Positions 1 through 10,440 of a stretch of 64,000 bases of DNA are shown piece by piece. Source of the stretch: Rutpela maculata (taxonomy: Eukaryota; Arthropoda; Insecta; Coleoptera; Cerambycidae); the NCBI GenBank assembly GCA_936432065.2, contig OW386289.2:166779348-166843347 (forward strand). Direction: 5' to 3'. The notes under the pieces were generated by a model, which worked only from the letters and a program-made list of their open reading frames with translations, was not told the origin of the DNA and searched no databases. The translations under genes and the position numbers were made by a program. Within the stretch, counting starts at the first letter, position 1; every line of letters starts with the position of its first letter.

Positions 1-663
1 AATCTTGTAGGCGCAAATAAGAAATTATATATTCTGTATCAGATGGTTTTCATTTTAAATTTGCATTCACTCAATCTCAGCACGTAAATGATATTCGACT
101 CCACAAAACGTAAATAAACAATTTATTTATTGTTAGCGTAAAATCATTTGTATGCTGGAAATGCGGCAACGACACGAAATGTAATGAAGTTACATAACAA
201 ATGTAAAAATAGCCAAACATGCTACATGGGGAATACATTTATACATTCTCATTTTTTTTGTAGTTGGCCGCGTACCAACAAATGTTTTGTAACATTACCG
301 TCCTAAAACGTTTTTTGTTTTGTCTGTAAAAGAGAACGTTTTGGCAGCGCTTTGCGAACATTTTTATTTAAAAATCTCGAAATGTGTGGCTCGAGGTTGT
401 TGATTGATTTTGACTTCCGGATATAGTCCAGGAGTACGGCAGGGTCCCGAAAATTCTCCCAATACCTATCTTTAAGGTCATGTGTCATCTTTAGACAAAT
501 TTTTGAGAAAAATAAAGTAATATCAAAACGGTAGACTATCTTTGTAAAAAAGATATCAAACCTCTAAACAATTCGAGAACCGAAAAAGTAGTAGTCCAGT
601 CAACGAGAGAGTAGAAAGAATAGAGAACATGGAGGAGGGGAGAATTTTCCTCTTCAGAAATGT
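1..663. other. No recognisable feature
   Basis: AT-rich sequence. The only open frame is 61 codons on the minus strand (303-488). It has no motif I recognise and its start is arbitrary, so I do not call a gene. Confidence 0.5.
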
Positions 664-820
664 GTTAAGGAGGTAAACATAACTAAAAGTCCCCGCCCCT
701 AGCCTCGCCGCTTCAGGGGGGGGGGGTTCTTTTTTCGATTCTTCGCTTATAACTCGGAAACGATGCGTCGTACGGAAAAAGGTAATCTATGCAAAATTAA
801 ACATAATTAAATTTCCTACA
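664..820 (+). repeat. Partial copy of the repeat centred at 56.9 kb
   Basis: This stretch runs parallel to 56765-56945: 'ggaggtaaa', 'aaaagtc', a G-rich block, 'ttcg...cgct', 'ctcg(g/a)aaac', then 'atgcaaaattaaa' and 'aaattt'. A run of 11 or so G lies near 717. The copy at 56.9 kb is a full fold-back; here only part of it is recognisable. Both hold long homopolymeric G or C tracts. Confidence 0.5.
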
Positions 821-1176
821 AGAATGTTTATGTAACTCCAAAAGTAAGGCATTTGCAGCAATGTGCCCATTAATCTGGGTTAATCAGGACTCCAAGACTT
901 ACAAAGTCACTGTGAAAACGTCACAATTTCTGTATGTTAATAACATGTTGAATTGTTTTTTACCGTTCCTTCGCTGGTAATATGGTGTATTTATCGTTTT
1001 TAGAGTACTTAATCACTAAAAGTAATATTTTTTTACCACAAGGCGAAACATGTTTCAAGGGCTGACAGACTAACTTCAAGGTGAGTCCTATTAAAGATAA
1101 ATTTTCGCAAATAAATTCATTTTAGAGCTCTTTGTTCTCTAGCAGAACCAGCTGTCGATTGTCAGAGAATCATAAA
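821..1176. other. No recognisable feature
   Basis: I see no coding frame, repeat or RNA motif here. Confidence 0.5.
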
Positions 1177-1860
1177 AAAACCGCTGCCCAAGGAATCACT
1201 ACTTCCACATCCAGATTTTCTATCACTCACAACGAAAAAATTTTGTATGTGGAAATAATTGCTTATGGAACTTTAATAATATAATATTTGAAATCCTCTA
1301 CCCCAAAAACCTATAAAACGATACCCCACATCGGTAGTGAGGTGGGGGTGGTGCTAGGGGGTGGTAGTGGGAGTGGATGAAGTAAAAAAATATTTTGAGG
1401 TTTCTGGTTCTTGTACACACACACTAAATCACAATTTTTTTCATCCCCTTTAATAATGGGGTGGGGGTGGTAATGGGGGTGGCTAATGCCAAAAATTTTT
1501 TTGAGACCTTAGCTTCTCTTTAATATACTAAATACCAATTTTCTGGACTCTTACCTGCTTAATTTACCTATTTACCCAAAATTTACCCCAATTTACCCCC
1601 AACCCTTCGATGGAACAAAATGAAAATATAATCTAGTTCCAGATCACGTTAAAATACATACGTGTACCAAATTTCAAGTCAATATCTTAAACGGTTCCAG
1701 AGTAAACGTGCGCACAAAAAAAAGTTACAGACCGACAGACAGACAGAAATTTTTTTTTCGCTCAAACTTAGACGTTTCATGACATTCTAAGCCTATTTGA
1801 ACAATAAAAATTTTTAAAAATTTTTTCGTCGTTACTATACTTCCACTGGATGTGGAAGTA
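1177..1860 (+). mobile_element. HINE-like non-autonomous element, copy 1
   Basis: Near full-length member of the window's commonest repeat family. In this orientation the family starts AAAACCGCTGCCCAAGG and about 24 bases in carries ACTTCCACATCCAG. It then has a GGTGGGGGTGG-rich segment, a short CAGA array before 'CGCTCAAACTT', and ends in ACTTCCACTGGATGTGGAAG. That end is an 8-bp stem with a 5-nt loop, and its last 14 bases are the reverse complement of the subterminal motif. No protein is encoded. Subterminal inverted repeat, internal microsatellite and 3' hairpin together match Helentron-associated elements (HINE/DINE type); that class assignment is inference. Confidence 0.7.
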
Positions 1861-2229
1861 ATTAGAGATCGATATTTTAATTAGATTTCCATTTTTGATT
1901 TAATAGACAGGTATTTTGTGAATATTTATTTGAGTTTCTTTAATTCCTAGTACAACTAGACCGTACTCGAAAACGTAGGTTCTCAAAAGAATGAAAATAT
2001 TGGACGGAATTGCATTAAAATTGGTAGTGAGAAGTAGTTTACACGGAATCTGAAATCAAAAGTTAAAAATTCAAAATGGAGAATCTAATATAGCTACCAT
2101 AATTGCAGATTTGCATGAAATTTGATACATGGATATTTCGATATTCCCTGATAATGACTCCAAGGACTAAGCGATTTGTAAAAGATAGAGAGATATTAAC
2201 TTCAAGGTGTAAATGGTGCACGAAGTAGC
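1861..2229. other. No recognisable feature
   Basis: AT-rich. It may hold decayed LINE sequence upstream of the reverse transcriptase fragment that follows, but I cannot align any motif. Confidence 0.4.
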
Positions 2230-3190
2230 ATCGAAAATACAAATTGCAGGATACCGAAGGGATCTGTCCTGGGGCCCTTACTGTATTCCTTACATGTAAG
2301 AAGCCTGCAAGTCGCAGGGCTTGCAGGTAGATATTTCACGTTTTAACATGTCAGGGTAAAGATCTACTAAACCTATAAGCAGCAGGTAATAATGACCTTA
2401 AACTGTATCATTTATGGCTAATGAAAAATAAACTGCAAATTAATACAAAAAAAAAAAACAACATACATGGTTTTTACACAAAAAAATATGAATTGCCTAG
2501 ATCTACAAATCGAGGTCGGTGGTGAGGTAGTGGAAAGAGTACATAGTGCAAAATATCTGGAGTTGACCGATTAAGCTGGAGTTATCATATTGAATATATA
2601 GAGAAAAAAATTGTGCCAATAGTCGGGACACTATGTAGATGCAGGGAGTACCTGAATCACTCATCGTTATATCAAGTGTATAATGCCTATTTTCTGTCGA
2701 TCTTTATGTATTTGATACCACTTTGAAGTACCTGTGGTGTAACGTTGTTTAATAGTGCTCAAAGGCTACAAAATAAAGTCGTAAAAATTGTATTTAATAT
2801 ACATTATAGATGTCCAACTGAATTAGTCTACAAGCAGACGGGTCTCTTGAAGATACCAGATATACTGAAAATTGAGCAAAGTAAATACCTGTAGAGAGTA
2901 ATTAATAACACGTTAAAATGTAATATTGAAATAAATTTTGTACACGCTCATAATAACTAGAAATCAAAGTAAAAGTAAAATTTTCCTGGAAAACGTTAAA
3001 ACTAATATAGGTTTAAATAATCCTATAACTCAGTGTAAGAAAACATAATACCCTGCCTGAAACAATAAAGGAAAGTCACAATATTGTTATCTTCAAAAAA
3101 AGAATTAAAAAAAATATTTAATGCCCAATAGAACTCGAATAGGCCAATAACACCCGATATCAAATCTGTCGAATGATTTTTGTCTAAATA
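2230..3190 (+). pseudogene. LINE reverse transcriptase 3' fragment (Jockey/CR1-type)
   Basis: Degenerate plus-strand reverse transcriptase of a non-LTR retrotransposon. Pieces in order are IPKGSVLGPLLYSL near 2250 (RT motif around the GVPQGS box), NKLQINT near 2430, AKYLGV...RLSWSYHIEYI near 2550-2600 (thumb), and FNSAQRLQNKVVKIVFN near 2750-2800 (C-terminal connection). Several stops and frameshifts break the frame, and the catalytic YADD or FADD block is not recognisable. The piece runs into the GATA microsatellite at 3193 and meets an oppositely oriented LINE there. The broad Jockey/CR1 group is clear; the exact clade is not. Confidence 0.75.
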
Positions 3191-3192
3191 CA

Positions 3193-3212
3193 ATAGATAG
3201 ATAGATAGATAG
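3193..3212. repeat. (ATAG)n microsatellite at a LINE 3' end
   Basis: Five ATAG units. Read on the minus strand this follows 'aaataaagac' as (TATC)n, the usual tail of a non-LTR element. It marks the 3' end of the minus-strand LINE that starts near 7260. Confidence 0.75.
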
Positions 3213-3324
3213 TCTTTATTTCACCACTATATGTACATACATGAACATTTGCAGCAAGTCAGGGTAAAAGCTGGTAAACAGCAAATTATAATATTTACAA
3301 GTTTATAAAACACAAAAACATATA

Positions 3325-3818
3325 CAGACTGTCTATTTTACGAGGGCCACACCAAATATCTCGCTTAATATCTATTGTAGAAGAATGAAGTTTTAGAAAC
3401 AGTTATCCCATTTTTTGTGAGCTATATTTCAGTAAAAAGAAATTTGAAATCCATAGCCTACTTTATGAGATATATTACAAAAACCTGAAAAATAGGAAAA
3501 CCACAAACGGTTATAGCTTCCTTATTTGAGGAGATACGAAAAAAGTTAAAGGAATGAAAGTTGACGGCAAAGACAATAAGAATAATAACGTGTAACAGAA
3601 AAATCGAAAAATGCAGTTGGCTTTGACATACGCTCTTGTGCAAAAATGAAAAATACAAATCTCAAAGTAGGCCATGACGCCATTAATTCCGTTATTTTTT
3701 TCTCTTTCCAACGATATAAAACATGTCACAGAAATTTTAACCGATAGTGTCAATATTTAATATTTTACGAATACCACAATTCATATAATTGAATCGTAAC
3801 AATCAGCTGTGCCATAAT
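3325..3818 (+). repeat. Left terminal inverted repeat of the DD41D element
   Basis: 494 bp, mirrored by 5176-5669 (coordinates sum to 8994 throughout). The identical short open frames on opposite strands in both arms are mirror images of the repeat, not genes. Confidence 0.9.
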
Positions 3819-4007
3819 AGTAAAAATTCACTTTATAATAATTATAATTCCGTAATTATTTATTACAATTTAATACAAACTAACAAATATCTCATAAATA
3901 AAAATACAAGTACAAAACGAACATCCAAAGAAAAAAACGAAAAACTATGTATAACAGTACTACCTACTACTATATTGAAAAGAAATTGTGTGTATTTATT
4001 TTTCTAA

Positions 4008-5069
4008 CTACAAATGCTCAAATTGTGCACCATGCATTCTGACACATAAACGTGCTCTACGAGACACGTCACGCATTACATTTTGGAGCATTTCAGGAGT
4101 AATTGCCTCACATGCGTTTCGAATTCTGGTTTTGATGTCCTCAATATTTTCAGGGGCAGTTTGAAATACCTTGTCTTTAATGTAACCCCAGACGAAAAAA
4201 TCCAAGGGAGTAATATCTGGTGATCGAGCTGGCCATAGAATGGGTCCATAGGTGCCTATCCAGCTATCTGGCATAACTTGATTTAAATAATTTGTACATA
4301 TTACAGCAGTGTGAGGTGGAGCCCCATCTTGTTGAAAATATGAATATTTAATCTTTCTGCCAATGTTAATTCATAAAGAAAATCTTGAAATTCGTTTTGC
4401 AGGAAATTAAGGTATCTACGAGCGGTTAATTTGCCATCATAAAAATAAGGTTCAATTACTTTAGTCCCTAAAAGACCCAACCAAACATTCGTAGAAAATC
4501 TTTCTTGGAAAGCAGTCTCTCTGCACCAATGTGTATTTTCTCGTGTCCACTTATAATGCATATTTCTATTGAAAAATCCATTATTAGAAAAATTTGATTC
4601 GTCTGACCAAAGAATTTTGCTACATATCAGCGCGTCATTCCTTTTTTTATTTAATAACCATCTACAAAATCTTACTCTCCTTGGCTTATCTCCCTCATTT
4701 AAATGTTGAACTTTCCTCATTTTGTAGCATCGAAATCCGTTTTTTTTTCAATATTTTTCTTGCACTGTCTTTTTTTATGCGACAGTTTCTCTGAATTTGT
4801 CTCAAAGAGGTTTCCTCCTTTTGGTTAACATAATTCAATACTCTATTCACTTTTCTTACATTATCCGCAACATGCGCTCGCCTTACTACTTTTTTTGAAA
4901 ATGAACCGTGCGTTTTTAGATTTTGAACTAACTTCCTAAACATAGTTCGATTTGGCTGCGGAGCATCTGGAAATCTATCTCCGTAAACCGTGACTGCCAT
5001 CTCAGCGTCAAAATTGCACTGACAATAAATGCTAATCATATCGAATTTGTTATTATTGGTGTACACCAT
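4008..5069 (-). pseudogene. DD41D transposase, two frameshifts
   Basis: Transposase that would cut and reinsert the surrounding element, acting on its terminal repeats in the nucleus. About 353 codons from the likely ATG at 5069, the normal length for the family. The N-terminus carries a DUF4817-type helix-turn-helix (YGDRFPDAPQPNRTMFRKLV). The DDE-type core has WSDESNF (first Asp, near 4602), QQDGAPPHTA (second Asp, 4326-4328) and SPDITPLDFF (third Asp, 4200-4202). I count 41 residues between the last two Asp. All three catalytic Asp are present. The frame is broken near 4740 in an A/T run of about nine and again near 4335 beside a T run. Both look like one-base slips, so either the copy is freshly dead or the assembly has homopolymer errors. 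Confidence 0.88.
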
Positions 5070-5175
5070 AATTACTGTTATAAAATTTGTCTTACAACTC
5101 GACAACGCAACATACAACATACAACAGTGACAATCTGTCAAATTTGTTAATAACTGTATACATTGTTTTTCACTA

Positions 5176-5669
5176 ATTATGGCACAGCTGATTGTTACGA
5201 TTCAATTATATGAATTGTGGTATTCGTAAAATATTAAATATTGACACTATCGGTTAAAATTTCTGTGACATGTTTTATATCGTTGGAAAGAGAAAAAAAT
5301 AACGGAATTAATGGCGTCATGGCCTACTTTGAGATTTGTATTTTTCATTTTTGCACAAGAGCGTATGTCAAAGCCAACTGCATTTTTCGATTTTTCTGTT
5401 ACACGTTATTATTCTTATTGTCTTTGCCGTCAACTTTCATTCCTTTAACTTTTTTCGTATCTCCTCAAATAAGGAAGCTATAACCGTTTGTGGTTTTCCT
5501 ATTTTTCAGGTTTTTGTAATATATCTCATAAAGTAGGCTATGGATTTCAAATTTCGTTTTACTGAAATATAGCTCACAAAAAATGGGATAACTGTTTCTA
5601 AAACTTTATTCTTCTACAATAGATATTAAGCGAGATATTTGGTGTGGCCCTCGTAAAATAGACAGTCTG
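5176..5669 (-). repeat. Right terminal inverted repeat of the DD41D element
   Basis: Mirror copy of 3325-3818, ending CAGTCTG before the TA target duplication at 5670. Confidence 0.9.
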
Positions 5670-5823
5670 TATATGTAAACATACCATTTCAATAAAAACA
5701 ATAAAATAAAAACACAAAAACATATAGATGTATATAACATTTCACATTGATATACACAGAAGATATGAATAAGTATGAAATGCAAAAATATGTTGAGCAT
5801 CAGCATTCTGTAAATATGAGCAT

Positions 5824-7260
5824 TTAAATAGTCGAGTGTAGATTAGCACCATAGGGTGTCTTAAAAAATTCGTCAACCGAGTAAAAACAGTACTTTAGAA
5901 TTAAATTTTTTATATTCTTTTTAAAGGACAGTAAGTTCAGTCGCTTTATATGACATGGTAAATGATTATACAAATTTAGGTTGGGGCAATTTTTAGCACT
6001 TAGAGTTAACTTGTAGCGAGGTACTCTAAGAAGTCCAGCAGCACGTGTGTTGTGCTGATGGTAATCAGACTGGACAGAGAGACTGGACGCACTCCTGTGA
6101 ATCTCTACAAGACTATAATAAATAAACAGTGAAGGGAGGGGCATAATGCCCAGTTTAATGAAAATAGGTTGACAGTGTTCCGTAAATTTAGCACTAACGA
6201 GTAATCTTATAGCTTTCTTTTGTTGTAGGAAAACTTTTAATGCGTGGGAGGAGTTACCCCATAAGACCACTGCGTAGGAAAGTCTAGAGCGGAAAAGGGA
6301 AAAATAAGTGTTTTTTAAGATGTTGAATTCGAGAATGCCTTTTAATTTCCTGAGGAGAAAGATCGTGCTTGAGAACTTTCTATTTTACTGATCAATATGG
6401 TTTACCCAGCTAAGGTTATCATCTAGATATATACCTAGGAGTTTAACGTACTCACCTTTGGATACATTTTTATTGGTCGATATTATAAGTCTCTGAGTTT
6501 TTTCTTGATTGAGTGTTAGTTTATTCAAGGTGAACCAGTTTTTTGCCTGGAGTTCTATGTCGGAGCTAAGTTGGATCAGATTAGCAATGTTGCGGTCAGA
6601 GCACAAGAGAGTGGTATCATCAGCAAACATAGTTGATTTGCTAGGCAACATAAATTGTGGAAAGTCATTAATGTGATCAGAAATAACAGTGGCCCCAGGA
6701 CAGAGCCCTGGGGTACACCATGATTAATATCTAGAGTATCTGACATGTTATTTCCTATGACTACACATTGCTGACGCTTTTGCAAATAAGAATTAAAAAG
6801 AGATAGAGGTAACTCTCTAACTCCATATAACTGCATTTTATCGATTAGTTTATCGTGAGAAACACAATCAAAGGCCTTGGAAAGATCACACATAGTGATA
6901 GCGGTATGATGCCCTTCCTCAAGACCCTCGACCATGTCACTCACGATCTTTACGACGGCCTGCGTGGTTGAGCGTCCAGAGCGAAAACCATATTGATAGG
7001 GGCTGAGAAGTGATTCATGTTCCAGATAACTTGACAATCTTTCTGTCAGAATAATTTCAAATATTTTACCAAAAATGGGAAGAATTGATATGGGGCGGTA
7101 GTTGTCTAAATATCGGGTATAACGCGGGCAATTTTAAATATATCTGGGTAGACACCTTCGGCGATACAACTATTATATAGAGCGGTTAGAGGAGCGGCGA
7201 TAATATCCTCCGTAGATTTAATTATTTTGGCATTAAAGTCATATATATCTAAAGATATTA
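5824..7260 (-). pseudogene. LINE reverse transcriptase (Jockey/CR1-type)
   Basis: RVT_1-type reverse transcriptase used for target-primed reverse transcription. On the minus strand from 7260: YDFNAKIIKSTEDIIAAPL, GVYPDIFKIARVIP, YRPISILPIFGKIFE, then a long frame (7037-6576) with QYGFRSGRSTTQAV, DLSKAFDCVSHDKL (first catalytic Asp) and GVPQGSVLGPLLFLI. After a frameshift, 6651-6385 holds FADDTTLLC (catalytic Asp pair) and the thumb region LLGIYLDDNLSWVNHI. After a further break, 6270-5824 holds the C-terminal region (VVLWGNS, HNTRAAGLL, CPNLNLYNHLP). All catalytic motifs are still readable, so decay is moderate. At least three frame breaks make it non-functional. Confidence 0.88.
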
Positions 7261-7439
7261 AATTTTTTTAATGATTTAATAGCTGATTTTACAATAATAT
7301 CCTATATATTAGGTCAACTTGTAATACAAAAGTACATTGGTGCTGATTGGGGGCTGATTGATTAAATAATGTTTCTATTTTATTTTTGTATTTACTTTAG
7401 AACATGATAGGTGATAATTTGTGATATAAATGGCTTGTA

Positions 7440-8088
7440 AAAACCGCTGCCCAAGGAATCACTACTTCCACATCCAGATTCTCTATCCAAGTCACTCGAA
7501 TAAACTTTGTATGTGGAAATAATTGTTTATGGAACTTCAATAATATAATATTTGAAATCCTCTGCCCCAAAAACCTATAAAACGATACCCCACTCGGTAG
7601 TGGGGTGGGGGTGGTGATAGGGGGGTGGTAGTGGGGGTGGATGAAGTAAAAAAATATTTTTAGGTTCCTGGTTCTTGTACGTTCACTAAATCACATTTTT
7701 TTTCATCCCCTTTAATAAAGGGGTGGGGGTGGTAATGTGAGTGGCTAATGCCAAAAATTTTTTTGAGACCTTAGCTTCTCTTGTATATACTAAATACCAA
7801 TTTTATCGACTCTTACCTGCTTGATTTACCCATTTACCCCAAATTTACCCCAATTTACCCCCCAACCCTTCGTCGGAACAGCATGAAAATATAAGCTCCA
7901 GATCTCGCTAAAGTACATACGTGTATCAAATTCCAAGTCAATATCTTAAACGGTTCCAGAGTAAACGTGCGCACAAAACAAAAATTGCAGACAGACAGAC
8001 AGACAGAAATTTTTGTTTTCGCTCAAACTTAAAATCACGACGTTTCATGACATTTTAAGCCTATTTAAAAATACTGGATGTGGAAGTA
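7440..8088 (+). mobile_element. HINE-like element, copy 2
   Basis: Same family as copy 1. The left half of the 3' hairpin and the 'caataaaaatttt' stretch before it are deleted, so it ends CTGGATGTGGAAGT without a partner stem. It keeps a five-unit CAGA array near 7990. Confidence 0.7.
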
Positions 8089-9101
8089 AATTATGAATGT
8101 ATGTTCTTCTATATTATTATAAATGGCACATTATTTGAATAGAGCTTTAAAACTTCAAGGCTTTTTAATTTGTAGTATAACCAGAACGTGGGTTATCAAA
8201 AGAATGCAAAGTCTGGAAATTGATATTTTCACTGACAGATTTTCTTTTCTGAATTTTCATCAATTCTTCGGTTGCGAAATCCTAGAAAAAATAATTTTTC
8301 TCAACTGTACTGTTAAGAAACCTAGAAACTATTTCAATCTCTAAGGAGAATTTCTTTGCAATTTTGCAAGAGAATAACTAATAATTCAGTTGCAATAAGT
8401 ACGTTTCTAATTTTGTGCAAAACCATATAAACATGACTTTTTATTACTCGTTAAACTACGGAATAGTGCAAAACGATTCGTATAATTCGGAATAATATGT
8501 GACGACTAGTTTATTAATAGACTATAAATACATCATAGCCACAAAAATTCTACGACTATTAATAGAACGAAATAGGTCAGGAAATGGTTACTGAATTAAC
8601 TATATTTATTTGAAATATTTTTATGTAGCTACTTTTTTATTGTACGTATTTTAGGTTACTGTCCGTCTACTACTAAAATAGGTGCGGAAGTTGTTTACTA
8701 ATATTACACATGCAACAGGTGATTCATTAATGTATAAATGAAAATGATTTAAAAAAAAATGTACTTGCTATACATCTTTCGTCAAGTGAACGTATTCCTG
8801 ATGTCTCTGTAATGGACGCCAATAGGATTTCATGTATTTATAACGCATTACAATATTGATATTGTATATATAACTGATTTATAGCAATTTTTTATTTGCG
8901 TTGCTTCTACTTACACAAGGTTATTTCAGTTTTATTATAAATATTAAAACTTTAACGCGTTTTTTATTTTTAATTTTAAACCAATACGAAATGAATAACA
9001 TCAAAGTAATCAGTGTTTACGTTGGGTTTTAATGAAAATGTACGCTCATGAATCTGTAATGCACATGTGACGCTGTTTCTCTGAGTGCCATTGTTATACC
9101 A
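8089..9101. other. No recognisable feature
   Basis: About 1 kb of AT-rich DNA. A 73-codon plus-strand frame (8123-8344) shows no family motif and I treat it as chance. Confidence 0.5.
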
Positions 9102-9103
9102 AT

Positions 9104-9700
9104 AGGCCTTTTCATCATAGAAGCGCCCATGTTTGTTTGCGGGAACTATGATAATAACGAATCTGTTACCAATTTTTTGAAAATAGGTAGTGCCACATCG
9201 TATAGTTTACCTATTTGAAAAAATTAGAAAAAAAAGGAGCCAGCTTTATCGACAGAAGGATCGACAAAAAAAACCCATTTTCAATTGCATTTTTGACCCT
9301 ACATTTTCGTAAAAAAACAGAAAATATTTTTACTGCATTATCAATTACTGCACGAAGAATGTTATTAAGCATATTGTAGACTAAACACATTTTTCTTTTA
9401 ATGCACTTGTATATAAATTGATAAGTTGATAGTTGAATTCTAACCTTGCAACCAGTTCTTTATTCTTGCTTCCAGTCATTTTACGGCCAGGATACTTGAG
9501 CCAGCGCCTTAATTGAGCACAAGTGTGTTCCTCCACAATGTCGTGTACTAATTTTGCACCGTCAATCACACTTTCGTCTAAATTAATGTGAAAAAATGAT
9601 ACCGGTTCAACCATTTTGACAATCAAGTGTCCAAACATTTCATAGTTCCCGCAAACAAACATAGCGGCAGCACATGCGCGCTTCTATGATGAAAAGGCCT
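9104..9700 (-). mobile_element. Small terminal-inverted-repeat element, ISL2EU-like (inference)
   Basis: The ends are AGGCCTTTTCATCATAGAAG and its reverse complement, each flanked by AT (9102-9103, 9701-9702). After a small indel, a second 23-bp inverted stretch (ATGTTTGTTTGCGGGAACTA...) follows in both ends. That stretch contains an ATG reading inward from each side: the left one runs about 30 codons, the right one 93 codons (see 9381-9662). A start codon at each end facing inward suggests an internally deleted element that once had two convergent genes. The 2-bp AT duplication and a YqaJ-type partner gene are features I associate with ISL2EU transposons, from memory. Confidence 0.6.
9381..9662 (-). 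pseudogene. SAP-like domain fragment of a YqaJ/SWIM-type transposon protein
   Basis: 93 codons. The N-terminal ATG lies within the right inverted repeat of the element. Residues about 45-75 (TCAQLRRWLKYPGRKMTGSK then NKELVARLE) resemble the SAP-like motif 'eLkrWLrcRGlk..GkKaeLveRv' found ahead of SWIM and YqaJ nuclease domains in proteins abundant in insect genomes. The nuclease itself is absent, so this is a truncated remnant. The SAP-like reading is by pattern only. DNA binding would be the expected role of such a domain. Confidence 0.45.
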
Positions 9701-9702
9701 AT

Positions 9703-10175
9703 TAGATTACATTACAACCGGACGAACATTTTTAATAATCAGCATAGGAAAAAAAATGTCTGTATGTACGGTTTCTTGTAATCACTACAACTTCTTTTAG
9801 TCCTAAAATCAAATTCAGTATGTATGTAAAACTGCATGGTAGATATTGGGCCATATTTGTCAAACAGTGCGACCGCCAGAGGCGTGCAAACCATCGTGTT
9901 TTATATAAACTGCAAAAAAACACGAAGATGTATAAGACATTGAATAAACGGTGTGTGTCCTTGTAGAAGAACTCACTACCGAGCGTCAATCTGACGTGAC
10001 ACCAATTTATTTGTAAAAGGGCGCCAGCCGCGTCCTGCTCCGTTCTTCCACTCCCAAGCGGGTTCGAGATAAGATATACTTCGTTAGACAAGTAATAGGT
10101 CAAGGCTGCACTACTTCAGATCATTAACGACACGCTCTGCTTATTTACTGGTAATAATGGTAATAATTTTGTAAT
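9703..10175. other. No recognised gene; one 123-codon open frame
   Basis: A minus-strand frame (9732-10103) translates to a protein with a hydrophobic middle (LFNVLYIFVFFCSLY). I recognise no family, and codon content looks like the surrounding non-coding DNA. It is reported only so that the stretch is covered. Confidence 0.3.
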
Positions 10176-10440
10176 TTTTGCATAAAAAAATCCCTAACAG
10201 AGATTTGTCTCTGACGGGATTAAAATTTGACGTGATTTTTATTTGTTTACATAGTAATAATGAGTTTAACTCCTATGGATTTTTGCGATTTTTGCATAAA
10301 ACAAAACCCTATGGGAGATTTCTCTCTGCCGGGATTAAAAGTTGACGTGATTTCTATTTGCTTACCTACTAATAAAGGATTCTACACTTAATGATTCCTG
10401 AAAAATCGCATAAAAAAATTCCTATCGAGCTCCCGTAAGG
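10176..10440 (+). repeat. Tandem repeat, about 114-bp period, two and a bit copies
   Basis: The motif 'ttttgcataaaa' recurs at 10176 and 10290, followed in both units by '(a/c)ccct', 'gagattt.tctctg.cgggattaaaa', 'ttgacgtgattt.tattt' and 'aataa'. A third, degenerate start ('aatcgcataaaaaaattcct') lies near 10410. No coding potential. Confidence 0.7.

Larger units (their letters stand above)
3325..5669 (-). mobile_element. DD41D Tc1/mariner-superfamily element with 494-bp inverted repeats
   Basis: Complete DNA transposon. Its ends are CAGACTGTCTATTTTACGAG and the reverse complement, flanked by TA on both sides (3323-3324 and 5670-5671), the target duplication of the IS630-Tc1-mariner superfamily. 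The terminal inverted repeats (3325-3818 and 5176-5669) are 494 bp with no gap. They look almost identical (one mismatch seen by eye), so the insertion should be recent. A single minus-strand transposase occupies the middle but is broken twice. It sits in the 3' part of a LINE. Known DD41D groups include rosa and Visitor; which one this belongs to I cannot say. Confidence 0.9.
3193..7260 (-). mobile_element. Non-LTR retrotransposon (LINE), 5'-truncated, split by a mariner-type element
   Basis: The minus-strand LINE reads from about 7260 to its (TATC)n tail at 3193, with the 2,345-bp DNA transposon 3325-5669 inside its 3' untranslated region. The polyadenylation-like 'aataaagac' precedes the tail. 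Coding sequence lies at 5824-7260. No endonuclease or ORF1 is present, so the copy is 5'-truncated, as is typical for LINE insertions. The other LINE (2230-3190) converges on the same microsatellite. Confidence 0.75.

Noticed and set aside
3458..5536. Identical 66- and 80-codon frames on opposite strands
   Set aside because: They are mirror copies in the two inverted repeats of the DD41D element and lack protein features.
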